From JAAYJT01 sp037445555 (GTDB taxonomy: Bacteria; Bacteroidota; Bacteroidia; Bacteroidales; JAAYJT01): a stretch of 23,604 nucleotides of DNA. Below, piece by piece: positions 8,413 to 17,318 of this stretch (the first letter of the stretch is position 1; every line of letters starts with the position of its first letter). Under the pieces are notes generated by a model. The model worked only from the letters and a program-made list of their open reading frames with translations. It had not been told where the DNA came from and ran no database searches. Made by a program: the position numbers and the translations under genes. The DNA is taken from NCBI GenBank assembly GCA_037445555.1, contig JBBIKG010000029.1, positions 1 to 23,604 on the forward strand, given 5' to 3'.

Positions 8413-11001
8413 ATGAACCTGAATAATTTCACCATAAAAGCTCAGGAAGCCGTTCAGAAAGCGCAGGAGATTGCCATGAGCAGGCAGCATCAGGCCATTG
8501 ACACAGCTCATCTGTTGAAAGGCGTTCTGGAGGTGGATGATAACATTGCACCTTTCCTGTTGCGTAAACTCAACGTGAATATCAGTTCACTGTCCAACAA
8601 CCTTGATACGCTGTTAACCACCTTACCCAGGGTGACCGGTGCGGAAAGCTACCTCAACGAAAATGCACGAAGTGTTTTGGTTAAAGCGGCCTCACTGATT
8701 AAAGAAAACAACGACGATTTTGTCACTATTGAACACCTGCTTCTTGCCATCGTCGACGATGGCGGCAAAGCCTCACAGCTTTTGAAAGATCAGGGAGTTA
8801 CAGGGAGGCTTCTGCGTGATGCCATCAAAGAGTTGCGGAAGGGCGAATCCGCCAGGAGTGCCAGTGCCGAAGATTCGTTTAATGCACTGCCACGCTATGC
8901 ACGCAACCTCAATGAGCTTGCCCGCCAGAATAAGCTTGACCCGGTAATCGGTCGTGATGATGAGATACGACGCGTACTTCAAATTCTGACTCGCCGCACA
9001 AAAAACAATCCCATCCTGTTGGGAGAACCGGGCGTGGGAAAAACTGCCATTGCCGAGGGTCTGGCACATCGTATCGTGAACGGTGACGTACCGGAAAACC
9101 TAAAAACTAAGCAGATATTTTCCCTTGATATGGGTGCCCTTATTGCCGGCGCAAAATACAAAGGCGAGTTCGAGGAACGGCTGAAGAGCGTTGTCAAAGA
9201 AGTCATCCACTCCGACGGAGAGGTAGTATTGTTTATCGATGAAATTCATACTCTTGTGGGTGCCGGTGCCGGCGAAGGTGCCATGGATGCCGCCAATATT
9301 CTAAAACCGGCCCTTGCTCGAGGAGAACTGCGTGCAATAGGTGCCACCACCCTCAAGGAATATCAAAAATATTTCGAAAAAGACAAAGCCCTTGAACGTC
9401 GTTTTCAAACCGTCATCATCGATGAGCCTGCTACGCTGGATGCCATTTCCATACTAAGGGGTATCAAGGAACGATATGAGACTCATCACCTGGTGCGCAT
9501 CAAAGATGAAGCCATCATTGCGGCGGTTGAACTATCGCAGCGTTATATTACCGACCGCTTTCTTCCTGATAAGGCCATTGACCTTATCGATGAGGCAGCT
9601 GCCAAGCTCCGGCTTGAGATAAACTCGGTGCCCGAGGCTCTTGACGAGGCAGAAAGACGCATCCGCCAGCTGGAGATTGAGCGTGAAGCCATTAAACGCG
9701 AGAACGACGCAGTAAAACTTGAGTCGCTGGGCAGCGAACTGGCTAATTTGATTGAGAGGAGAAACCAGCTCAAAGCCAAATGGAAGGCCGAGAAGGAAGT
9801 GGTGGATGCTATCCAGGCTCAGAAAAAGCTGATAGAACAGTATAAGATTGAAGCGGATCAGGCGGAACGCGAGGGGAACTACGGAAAAGTGGCCGAACTC
9901 AGGTATGGCCGTAGCAGAGAGGCAGAAAACAGGCTTGAAGAATTGAAGAAGAACCTTACTGCATTGCAGGGCGATTCGCCACTGGTGAATGAGGAAATCG
10001 GCTCGGAGGAGATTGCCGAAGTGGTTTCACGCTGGACAGGTATCCCGGTCAGCAGGATGCTTCAGAGCGAACGCGATAAGTTACTGCACCTCGAAGATGA
10101 GCTCCATAAACGCGTAGTGGGGCAGGAGGAGGCTATCGCTGCCCTCTCGGATGCCATACGCCGAAGTCGGGCTGGTCTGCAGGATTCAAAAAGGCCTGTA
10201 GGATCGTTCATATTCCTGGGCACCACAGGGGTTGGGAAAACGGAACTTGCCAAGGCGCTTGCGGAGTTTCTCTTCAATGACGAGAATGCCTTGGTGCGCA
10301 TTGACATGTCGGAATACCAGGAAAGGCATACCGTTTCACGGCTCATCGGTGCTCCGCCGGGCTACGTGGGATACGACGAAGGAGGACAGCTGACAGAAAA
10401 GGTGCGTCGCAAACCCTACTCGGTGGTTCTGCTCGATGAAATAGAAAAAGCACACCCCGATGTGTTCAACATACTGCTTCAGGTGCTCGATGATGGCCGT
10501 CTGACGGATAATAAAGGCCGTACGGCCGACTTCAGAAATGCGATCATCATCATGACTTCCAACATCGGATCACACCTCATACAGGAGCGAATGCGGGCTG
10601 TAAACGAGGCTAATGCCGACCAGGTTCTGGAGCAAACACGCAATGAAGTCTTTGGGCTGCTCAGGCAAACAATCAGACCTGAGTTCCTTAACCGGATCGA
10701 CGAGATCATCATGTTCAGGCCGTTGTCAAAAGGCCAGATTAGCGATATTGTTCGCCTGCAGCTCAATCAGGTGCAGGGTATGCTGGATGCCAACGGTATT
10801 AGGATGTCATACACCGATGCAGCGGTATCCATCGTTGCCGACATGGGTTATGATCCGGTATACGGAGCAAGGCCCATCAAACGAGTAATACAGAAAAATA
10901 TTCTTAATGCGCTGTCAAAGAATATTTTGGCAGGAGAAATCAACCGCGAACACCGGATCGTCATTGATGTCGCCGATGGCCGGATAGTGTTTCATAATTA
11001 A
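8413..11001 (+). CDS. clpB: ATP-dependent protein disaggregase ClpB
   Basis: ClpB is a hexameric AAA+ chaperone that, with DnaK, pulls proteins out of aggregates after heat or other stress. The 862-residue length is standard. The order is: Clp N-domain (about 1-145), first ATPase domain with Walker A GEPGVGKT (204-211) and Walker B LFIDEIHT (273-280), the coiled-coil middle domain that separates ClpB from ClpA/ClpC (about 405-525), and second ATPase domain with Walker A GTTGVGKT (603-610), Walker B VVLLDEIEKA (Asp675, Glu676) and sensor-2 motif GARPIKR (818-824). There is no ClpP-binding loop expected for this family. The start ATG gives the normal MNLNNFTIKAQEA N-terminus. Its TAA stop overlaps the stop of the convergent PPK2 gene. 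Confidence 0.97.
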   Translation: MNLNNFTIKAQEAVQKAQEIAMSRQHQAIDTAHLLKGVLEVDDNIAPFLLRKLNVNISSLSNNLDTLLTTLPRVTGAESYLNENARSVLVKAASLIKENNDDFVTIEHLLLAIVDDGGKASQLLKDQGVTGRLLRDAIKELRKGESARSASAEDSFNALPRYARNLNELARQNKLDPVIGRDDEIRRVLQILTRRTKNNPILLGEPGVGKTAIAEGLAHRIVNGDVPENLKTKQIFSLDMGALIAGAKYKGEFEERLKSVVKEVIHSDGEVVLFIDEIHTLVGAGAGEGAMDAANILKPALARGELRAIGATTLKEYQKYFEKDKALERRFQTVIIDEPATLDAISILRGIKERYETHHLVRIKDEAIIAAVELSQRYITDRFLPDKAIDLIDEAAAKLRLEINSVPEALDEAERRIRQLEIEREAIKRENDAVKLESLGSELANLIERRNQLKAKWKAEKEVVDAIQAQKKLIEQYKIEADQAEREGNYGKVAELRYGRSREAENRLEELKKNLTALQGDSPLVNEEIGSEEIAEVVSRWTGIPVSRMLQSERDKLLHLEDELHKRVVGQEEAIAALSDAIRRSRAGLQDSKRPVGSFIFLGTTGVGKTELAKALAEFLFNDENALVRIDMSEYQERHTVSRLIGAPPGYVGYDEGGQLTEKVRRKPYSVVLLDEIEKAHPDVFNILLQVLDDGRLTDNKGRTADFRNAIIIMTSNIGSHLIQERMRAVNEANADQVLEQTRNEVFGLLRQTIRPEFLNRIDEIIMFRPLSKGQISDIVRLQLNQVQGMLDANGIRMSYTDAAVSIVADMGYDPVYGARPIKRVIQKNILNALSKNILAGEINREHRIVIDVADGRIVFHN

Positions 11002-11888
11002 CCTTCGGCTTCCAGCATCTGTTTGGCCTGCGCCAGGGCAGCACGTTCTGCTGCGGGCAGTACAGGGTACTGAGGATCAAGCTCCCTTAGTTTACTTACA
11101 ATGATATTGCTAACGGCATTCCGCATAAACAATTTGTTGTCGGCCGGAATTACATACCAGGGGGCATGGGGGGTGGAGGTGTGGGTCAGCATATCGGAAT
11201 AGGCATTCATGTATTGATTCCAAAAGGCGCGTTCCTTGACATCGTTGGCCGAGAACTTCCAGTTACGCTCCGGATCTTCAATGCGGGCGAGGAAACGTTT
11301 CTTTTGTTCTTTTTTTGACACGTTCAGAAAGAATTTGAGTATGACAGTGCCGTTCTCGACCAGGTGTTTTTCCAAATCATTGATCTGACGATAGCGTTTA
11401 GCCCAGAACTCTTCATTAATATCATCAAGGGATTTTATACCGGGTATTTGCTGTCGGAGTAGAAATTCGGGATGTACTTTTACCACCAGCACCTCTTCAT
11501 AATGCGAACGGTTAAAGATACCAATGTTGCCTCGCTCGGGCAGGCACTGGTAGATGCGCCAGAAATAGTCGTGATCCAGCTCGGTAGCCGAGGGTACCTT
11601 AAAACTAAATACCTGCGTGCCCTGGGGGTTCACGCCCGACATCACATGTTTGATGGTGCCGTCTTTTCCTGCCGCATCCATCGCCTGAAACACCAGCAGG
11701 AGTGAGTGGCGGTTGCTGGCATAAAACTTATCCTGCAGTCGGGCCATCTCTTTGATGTTCGCTTCAAGTTCCTGTTCGGCTTCCTTTTTCTTTTCACTGC
11801 CTCCAGTGTATCCGGGATCAAAATTTGCCACATGATGTTTCATCCCTGGTTTTGCCCAGATGTTGATGTCGGTTAGGTAATTTGTCAT
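10998..11888 (-). CDS. ppk2: PPK2-family polyphosphate:nucleotide phosphotransferase
   Basis: PPK2 enzymes transfer phosphate between inorganic polyphosphate and nucleotides. The 296-residue product carries the Walker A-like motif AMDAAGKDGT (69-78), GVNPQG (85-90) and the Walker B-region motif FNRSHYEE (125-132). A single PPK2 domain with AAGKDG and GVNPQG fits the class III type, which can phosphorylate AMP and ADP; that subclass call is inference. I chose the ATG at 11888. A TTG at 11930 would add 14 residues (MTRQSENNQLTNSF), which look unlike the family and overlap the upstream gene. No signal peptide is seen, so it is cytosolic. It follows the CotH-type gene by 38 bases with no visible promoter box at a sensible distance, so the two are probably co-transcribed. 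It converges on clpB with overlapping stops. Confidence 0.92.
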   Translation of the reverse strand: MTNYLTDINIWAKPGMKHHVANFDPGYTGGSEKKKEAEQELEANIKEMARLQDKFYASNRHSLLLVFQAMDAAGKDGTIKHVMSGVNPQGTQVFSFKVPSATELDHDYFWRIYQCLPERGNIGIFNRSHYEEVLVVKVHPEFLLRQQIPGIKSLDDINEEFWAKRYRQINDLEKHLVENGTVILKFFLNVSKKEQKKRFLARIEDPERNWKFSANDVKERAFWNQYMNAYSDMLTHTSTPHAPWYVIPADNKLFMRNAVSNIIVSKLRELDPQYPVLPAAERAALAQAKQMLEAEG

Positions 11889-11926
11889 AAAACTATTTGT
11901 TAATTGATTATTCTCTGATTGCCTTG

Positions 11927-14194
11927 TCAATGCAGTATGATCCTGATGACTTGCCCATCCTTGGCTTTGAGTAGATACACACCTGGTCTCAGGAATGAGA
12001 TATCGGCTTGCAACGCTTCACGGGCAGCAGTTATCAGTTTACCGGTAATCGAAAACAACTCAAAATCAGTAACATGGCTAAAATTGACTGTGCCTGCGCT
12101 GGATGGATTTGGCCATACCCGCAAAGGTGCAGGCTGGCTGACCGATCCTGTTGTGGACAGGAGGTGGTTGCTACGGCCTGGAGTGGGACGTGTGAAGCTT
12201 ATCCATTCCGATGATGCATCCTGCCTGCGTCCTGACGAGATATTATTGGATTGCGGACCGTAAGTGTAGCTGTCAACAAGTGCGTAACCCGAAGCCGCCT
12301 TACGAAAAATTCCCAGCTGCTCGCCTTCCTTATCGAGCTTGAATGGGGCATGCCGCGAACCCTGTGCGGGCTGGTCATCGGCCCAAACCAGTATAAACCC
12401 CATCGCAGGTACCGAGATATCAGGCAAAGCGAATTTTGAAGGATTACCCAGGTTGTCGGTGAGGAAAAGTCCATTCATGCTGACAGGCTCATCGCCCGCA
12501 TTGTAGATCTCTATCCAGTCGTCGTATTCGCCATGCTCATCTGCGATGGTGTTAGAATTGGAGGCCATGAATTCGTTTATAAAAAGTGGCAGGTTGATGG
12601 CATTAGTCAACTTCCATTGAACGGGGCTGCAGGGTTTTAGGCTGACGCTGTTTTTTGAGTCAGCGGCTTTGATTTGTAATTCAATCACATCGTTCATTGC
12701 CTGACCTTCCAATGTGGCTCCAAAGATTCTGTCGCCGGCCGGCCCGTCACCCGCCGTACCGTCATCGCGCATGACCACAGAGTTCCATGCACTCTGGTTT
12801 ATCCGGTATTCAAGCGTCACACCGGGAGCGACATCTTCGTCCTCCACATAGGCGGTGACAACAAACCTCTGGCCGTAGGCGGCTTTATTGTGCTGTATGT
12901 ATTTTATTACAGGAGGTGCATTGCCCGATTCGGTCTGGGACAGGGCCGACTGGTTGCGGGCATCAATGAATGGCAGCAAACCCCATTTTACATGGGCGCC
13001 GGTAGCCTGTGTGTAAGAATTCACGAATGATGTAAGATTGAAACCATAGGTGCGCGGGTAGAAGGGATCGGTCGGAATTATCGGTTCAATCAGGCTTTTG
13101 AGGGCAAGGATTGAGTCCTTCAGTTTTTGAGTGCCGGTAATCTGACTTATAGCCTGCTTGAGGTAATAGGTGAAATGTGCCCTGTATGCCGGAACCTGCA
13201 TGAGCCTGGTAAAAAGAGGTCTCTTCTCACCGCTTGAAGAGGGACTCCAACTGTATATGTTACGGGTAGCCCAGTTGATGCCAAACCAGTCGATGCCAAA
13301 AGTGTTGTCCACATCATAGGGCAGGTATTCAAACTGCCTGGTGGAGGTGTTTTGATACAGGAAGAAATTGTTTTTGTTGTAGATATAGTTGTCCCAGTTT
13401 CCAGTAAGCACATCGATTGCCGCCACCTTGAGGTAGTCCTGAACATTGAATACCTTTTCCAACTCGCAGGGCAGTTGATCAATAGGAGTGTTGTTCAACA
13501 CTTCGATGAGCCTGACCAGGAAAGTGTAATCGTCTTTATCGCTTATATTCAGCTCATATACCCGCCGGTCGCCTGATGTCATCTTATACATCTCAGGGTT
13601 GCTGCCAAGCCAGGCCAGATCGGCAGGGTAGAGGCATTTGTACAGATCGCCGTCGTTGTTTCCGAAACGTGATTTCACAAAGTTCTCGTCAATATGCTCT
13701 ACGTTGATATATAATCCGTAAAAGCTGTTATTGATATACACCTTTACATGGTTCGATCTGGGCACGGGAAGACCTGCCTGCCTGTAAATATTCCATACAA
13801 TCCGCGACCGTATTACCGAAGGATCATTATGTTCACCGTTAAGGTTCAGTTTCTCAAAACCATAATACTTTCTTCCCTCTTCGTAGGAGTTAAAAGATAT
13901 TTTGAACGACTTTTTCGGGGCATTGCGCGAAGTGTTTCCTCTTAGCCTGAATCCAACCTCACGCAGTGTATCGGCAATGCTTCCGTTGCTGAAAACAAAG
14001 GTTGACCTGAATTCAATATCGCTCTGCACATTGGCATAAATCCACGCCAGCGTGTCGGGGTGGATGAAAATATCTATTCTTGGCACTGACTCCTGCACAT
14101 ATATCTGGCCCGGCGGCGGAAATGCAGGCTGGCACTCCACATCCCCTGTACGGAGTAGTACCAGTGTCATTAAAATCATGATAGCCCTGAACAT
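11927..14194 (-). CDS. Secreted CotH-kinase / lamin-tail domain protein with T9SS type A signal
   Basis: The 755-residue product has an N-terminal hydrophobic signal (MFRAIMILMTLVLLRT...), a CotH kinase-like domain (about residues 35-420), a linker or Ig-like region (about 440-525), a lamin-tail domain (about 531-650; FINEFMASNS and DDWIEIYN) and a C-terminal domain beginning VWPNPSSAG (about 693) and ending GVYLLKAKDGQVIRIILH, the T9SS type A signal. CotH family features visible are RLRGNTS (83-89) with the following KKSFKISF, KLNLNGEHND, GNWDNY (265-270) with NKNNFFLY, and YDVDNTFG (293-300), which resembles the metal-binding stretch. CotH proteins are atypical kinases of spore coat or secreted proteins; the substrate here is unknown. 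The promoter box TAccTTTG at 14230-14223 lies just upstream. The PPK2 gene follows 38 bases after the stop. Confidence 0.88.
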   Translation of the reverse strand: MFRAIMILMTLVLLRTGDVECQPAFPPPGQIYVQESVPRIDIFIHPDTLAWIYANVQSDIEFRSTFVFSNGSIADTLREVGFRLRGNTSRNAPKKSFKISFNSYEEGRKYYGFEKLNLNGEHNDPSVIRSRIVWNIYRQAGLPVPRSNHVKVYINNSFYGLYINVEHIDENFVKSRFGNNDGDLYKCLYPADLAWLGSNPEMYKMTSGDRRVYELNISDKDDYTFLVRLIEVLNNTPIDQLPCELEKVFNVQDYLKVAAIDVLTGNWDNYIYNKNNFFLYQNTSTRQFEYLPYDVDNTFGIDWFGINWATRNIYSWSPSSSGEKRPLFTRLMQVPAYRAHFTYYLKQAISQITGTQKLKDSILALKSLIEPIIPTDPFYPRTYGFNLTSFVNSYTQATGAHVKWGLLPFIDARNQSALSQTESGNAPPVIKYIQHNKAAYGQRFVVTAYVEDEDVAPGVTLEYRINQSAWNSVVMRDDGTAGDGPAGDRIFGATLEGQAMNDVIELQIKAADSKNSVSLKPCSPVQWKLTNAINLPLFINEFMASNSNTIADEHGEYDDWIEIYNAGDEPVSMNGLFLTDNLGNPSKFALPDISVPAMGFILVWADDQPAQGSRHAPFKLDKEGEQLGIFRKAASGYALVDSYTYGPQSNNISSGRRQDASSEWISFTRPTPGRSNHLLSTTGSVSQPAPLRVWPNPSSAGTVNFSHVTDFELFSITGKLITAAREALQADISFLRPGVYLLKAKDGQVIRIILH

Positions 14195-14222
14195 TGGTTG
14201 AATCCCCCTTTTTGAATCCTTA

Positions 14223-14230
14223 CAAAGGTA
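14223..14230 (-). promoter_or_regulatory. Bacteroidota -7 box for the CotH-type gene
   Basis: Read on the minus strand this is TACCTTTG, an exact match to the -7 consensus TAnnTTTG of the Bacteroidota primary sigma factor. It is 28 bases before the ATG at 14194, giving a leader of about 20 bases. I see no clear TTG -33 element at the usual spacing. Confidence 0.5.
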
Positions 14231-14291
14231 ATCATTCGGAATGGCTTGGTACTTAATATAAGAATGGATTTATACCTCTTCAGGGAATTCG

Positions 14292-14299
14292 TAATTTTG
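14292..14299 (+). promoter_or_regulatory. Bacteroidota -7 box for the SLC13/ArsB-type transporter
   Basis: TAATTTTG matches TAnnTTTG exactly and lies 18 bases before the ATG at 14318. It sits inside the longer open frame that begins at 14246, so if it is the promoter, the shorter start is the real one. No clear -33 TTG is visible. Confidence 0.5.
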
Positions 14300-14317
14300 A
14301 GCTCACAGCCTGACCCG

Positions 14318-15553
14318 ATGTATACCACCGCACTCATTATCTTCACCCTCACCTATATAGGTATCATCTTTACCCGTTTGCCACGGATGAATATTGACCG
14401 CCCTTCAGCTGCATTTTTCGGAGCGGTGGCCATGATACTGACCGGTGTGCTGAGCTTCGATGAGGCCGTAAAAGCCATTGACTTCAATACCATCGCCTTG
14501 CTGCTCGGGATGATGATCATTATTGCCACGCTTCAGCTCGACGGGTTCTTTTCGTTCATCGCCTCTAAAACTATCGGCTATGCACGCAACCAATGGCGAT
14601 TGCTCATAATTGTCACCGCCTTTTCAGGTGTAGCCAGCGCTTTTCTGGTGAATGATGCCGTGGTGTTGTTATTCACTCCGGTCATCATCATGATTTGCCG
14701 TTCTTCGGGCCTTAATCCTTTGCCGTATCTGATTGCCGAGATACTCGCCTCCAATGCGGGGAGTGTGATGACCATCACGGGTAACCCGCAAAACATGCTC
14801 ATTGGTGTAAACTCGGGCATCGGCTATGCCGAGTTCCTGGCAAGACTAGCCCCTGTATCCATCGGCAGTATGGTCATAATTGTTTTGGTAATGCGATGGC
14901 TTTACCCCACCTTGTTTACCCACAGGCGTACGATTACGTATAACCTTCCCGGGAATGACTACAACTATACTTCAATGAAATTTTCAGTACCCGTGTTCTT
15001 ACTGGTTGTCTTCCTTTTTTTTACCGGGCACTACCTGCATTTTTCCATTCCTGTGATAGCGCTCTTTGGTGGGGCACTGGTACTACTGCTTGGACGGATC
15101 AAACCATCGAAAGTTATTGCAAAAGTCGATTGGGTATTACTGCTGTTTTTTGCCTCTCTATTTATCGTTGTGGCGGGGATCGAGAAAGTTGGGGTGTTTG
15201 ATACTATTGTGGACGCCAACCTGCTCAGGCAGGATATAAAAGGCCTTGGCCTGGTGCACCTGCTGAGCCTGGTATTATCGCAAGTGGTGAGCAATGTTCC
15301 GTTCACAATCATCATGCTTCCGTTTATGAAAGCGGCCAACAGCGATTTACTCTGGCTGTCTCTGGCTTCGGCATCTACGCTGGCCGGAAATGCCACCATC
15401 ATTGGGGCAATGGCCAACCTTATTGTCATCGAGACCGCCGAACGTGACGGGGTTAGGATCAGGTTTAAAGACTTCCTGCTGCCAGGAATGAGCGTTACGG
15501 TGCTGAGTTTTGCGCTGTCATTCCTGACGTTTTGGGCTTACCTGGCAATTTAG
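14318..15553 (+). CDS. SLC13 / ArsB-NhaD-type ion transporter
   Basis: The 411-residue inner-membrane protein has about ten to eleven hydrophobic segments and the two inverted-repeat signatures of the ion transporter superfamily. In the first half are VNDAVVLLFTP (around residue 111) and the hairpin motif ITGNPQNMLIG (153-163); in the second half are VSNVPFTIIMLPF and SLASASTLAGNATIIGAMANLIV. The NPQN and AGNATIIG hairpins are those that bind ion and substrate in this fold. The family includes sodium-coupled dicarboxylate or sulfate carriers, arsenite exporters and Na+/H+ antiporters, and I cannot choose a substrate. I chose the ATG at 14318 (MYTTALIIFTL) because the first transmembrane segment starts there and a promoter box lies between it and the upstream alternative starts (14246, 14264). 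It is divergent from the CotH-type gene and converges on the C69 gene with a 3-base gap. Confidence 0.87.
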   Translation: MYTTALIIFTLTYIGIIFTRLPRMNIDRPSAAFFGAVAMILTGVLSFDEAVKAIDFNTIALLLGMMIIIATLQLDGFFSFIASKTIGYARNQWRLLIIVTAFSGVASAFLVNDAVVLLFTPVIIMICRSSGLNPLPYLIAEILASNAGSVMTITGNPQNMLIGVNSGIGYAEFLARLAPVSIGSMVIIVLVMRWLYPTLFTHRRTITYNLPGNDYNYTSMKFSVPVFLLVVFLFFTGHYLHFSIPVIALFGGALVLLLGRIKPSKVIAKVDWVLLLFFASLFIVVAGIEKVGVFDTIVDANLLRQDIKGLGLVHLLSLVLSQVVSNVPFTIIMLPFMKAANSDLLWLSLASASTLAGNATIIGAMANLIVIETAERDGVRIRFKDFLLPGMSVTVLSFALSFLTFWAYLAI

Positions 15554-15556
15554 GGC

Positions 15557-17287
15557 CTATTTGTGCTCAATGACTTCGTAACGCGATCCGGTTCCCTCAA
15601 CAATTTTTCGCAGCCACCATTCGGGATATCCCGGGTGTTTCACCGGTGCGGGATATCCATAGGGATTGCGTAGGAATCGTCCGTCTTTCTCCTGCTTTTC
15701 ATTGCCATCCATATATTTGACCAACAGGAAATCGCCCAGTTCTTTCCATCGTTTCACAACATCGTTGCCCGAATTTACAGAATAATCTGTCAGAAATTCC
15801 CTGGCCAGAGATGGATCCTTGGCATATAGAAGCAATGCCGCCTTATCCATGGCGGGGGTATACGCTTCAAACCGATCTTCAAGTTCTTTCTGGAGCTTTT
15901 TTATGTCACGTATCATCATATCATAGCGCAGGTAAGCATAGTTCGAAACCCGGTTAAATGCCCAGAAAGCCGATGTTTCAGAATATTTCAGGATATCTCC
16001 GTTTCCTTCGGCAAAGGAAGCCGGAACGCGTGTCATACCGCAGTACATTGGTACATAGAGCGTGGTATTGGCATCATCAACGCCAAACCAGAAAATCCCT
16101 CCGATAATGCCGGGTAACCACGACCTCGACTGTGCCACGTAGGAAAAACCCGTTTGCTGCGTGGCATTCGATCGTTCATGAAAATACGACTTGCCGTCGA
16201 CTCTCCAGGTCATAGGCCTCCAGCGGTAAGGCAGGTGGTTGGGGCCGGCACCGATGTCGTTGCTGAAATCCAAAACGGTTCCTTCATAGTGGTCGCGCAT
16301 GAAATTCTGCAGATCACGGACACTCAGCTTACGGTCTGGTTTGATGAACAATGGCATGCGATTAGAAGGGTTGCGGCCAAGGGCATAATCGAGGTACTGA
16401 TCCATTCCGCTTTTTACGTCCTTAAAGAATGACCATACTCTTGCCTCGCAAAAACGCATCGCACCAAAATCAAGAGGGGCATAAGTATCGCTAAAACTAA
16501 AGCCCGACGAAGGGCCGTTAAAATATCCCTTACTCCTGGCAAAGTCTATGACATCATATGCATATACCACTTCAACCTCTGGCTGATGAATCTTGTCAAG
16601 TTCAAGGCTGGTGATCGAACGCTTGCCGTCGGCTGCTGGAAAAGTCGTAATTCGTGCCTGGTTGGCGTGGGCGCTGATATAACCATCCGGGATACGTATG
16701 GCCACCCAAACAGCTCCCTTATTACGGTTGACCAGCTTTCCATCCGTTCCTTTGTACAGGTCCATGCCTTTCCCGATGAGTTCCATGATCCATGCCTCGT
16801 TGGGGTCGCTGATCGAAAAGGTTTCACCGCTGCTGTAATACCCGTATTCTTCCACAAGCCGGGCAATCCACACAATGGCTTCGCGAGCCGTCTTGCTTCG
16901 CTGCATACTCACGAACATCAGGCTTCCGTAGTCCACAATCCCGGTAGTGTCAACAAGTTCACTGCGGCCGCCAAAGGTAGTTTCGCCGATCGCTACCTGG
17001 TGTTCATTCATAAAACCGATGGTGGTAAAGGTTTCAGGAACTTGTGGTATCTCACCCAGGGGCTTGGCGGTGCCACGGTCGAAAAGCTTTACAGTCGATC
17101 CGGAGATGTGTTTGCCGCCGGGCCTGAAATAGAGCTCGCCATAGCGTATGTGCGAATCGGCCGCATAGGTAATCATTACTGATCCGTCCACCGAAGCACC
17201 TTTGGTCACAATTATGTTGGTGCAGGTATAGCCCTTAAGGAATGTCATCATCAGCAGGATGACCAGCGAAAAGCGGAGAGTTCTCAT
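15557..17287 (-). CDS. Exported C69-family dipeptidase (Ntn hydrolase)
   Basis: The 576-residue product is a peptidase C69/U34 family member. These Ntn hydrolases use an N-terminal cysteine as nucleophile and cleave dipeptides or small amides. The hydrophobic N-terminus (MRTLRFSLVILLMMTFLKGYT) ends directly before Cys22 in CTNIIVTKGASVDGSVM, the family pattern of nucleophile plus DGS. Other conserved stretches are GETTFGGR, the SARE-like segment SKTAREAIVWIARLVEEYGY, FSISDPNEAWIMEL and HANQARIT. Cleavage of the signal peptide would expose the catalytic Cys. The preceding residues GYT do not make a good lipobox, but a lipoprotein cannot be excluded. It lies 31 bases downstream of the DUF2891 gene and is probably transcribed with it, so both proteins act outside the cytoplasm. 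The substrate is unknown. Confidence 0.9.
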   Translation of the reverse strand: MRTLRFSLVILLMMTFLKGYTCTNIIVTKGASVDGSVMITYAADSHIRYGELYFRPGGKHISGSTVKLFDRGTAKPLGEIPQVPETFTTIGFMNEHQVAIGETTFGGRSELVDTTGIVDYGSLMFVSMQRSKTAREAIVWIARLVEEYGYYSSGETFSISDPNEAWIMELIGKGMDLYKGTDGKLVNRNKGAVWVAIRIPDGYISAHANQARITTFPAADGKRSITSLELDKIHQPEVEVVYAYDVIDFARSKGYFNGPSSGFSFSDTYAPLDFGAMRFCEARVWSFFKDVKSGMDQYLDYALGRNPSNRMPLFIKPDRKLSVRDLQNFMRDHYEGTVLDFSNDIGAGPNHLPYRWRPMTWRVDGKSYFHERSNATQQTGFSYVAQSRSWLPGIIGGIFWFGVDDANTTLYVPMYCGMTRVPASFAEGNGDILKYSETSAFWAFNRVSNYAYLRYDMMIRDIKKLQKELEDRFEAYTPAMDKAALLLYAKDPSLAREFLTDYSVNSGNDVVKRWKELGDFLLVKYMDGNEKQEKDGRFLRNPYGYPAPVKHPGYPEWWLRKIVEGTGSRYEVIEHK

Positions 17288-17318
17288 AGTTGATTTTTGA
17301 TTGACTATTGATAATTAA

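Noticed and set aside
11889..11930. Longer PPK2 start at a TTG codon
   Set aside because: It overlaps the upstream gene, uses a rare start and adds residues unlike the family; an ATG at 11888 fits better.
14246..14317. Longer transporter start
   Set aside because: The added residues are not part of a membrane segment and an exact -7 box lies inside this stretch.
16586..17182. Plus-strand open frame of 198 codons opposite the C69 dipeptidase gene
   Set aside because: The minus-strand C69 frame has clear family motifs across the same bases; the plus frame has a composition typical of antisense reading and no recognisable domain.
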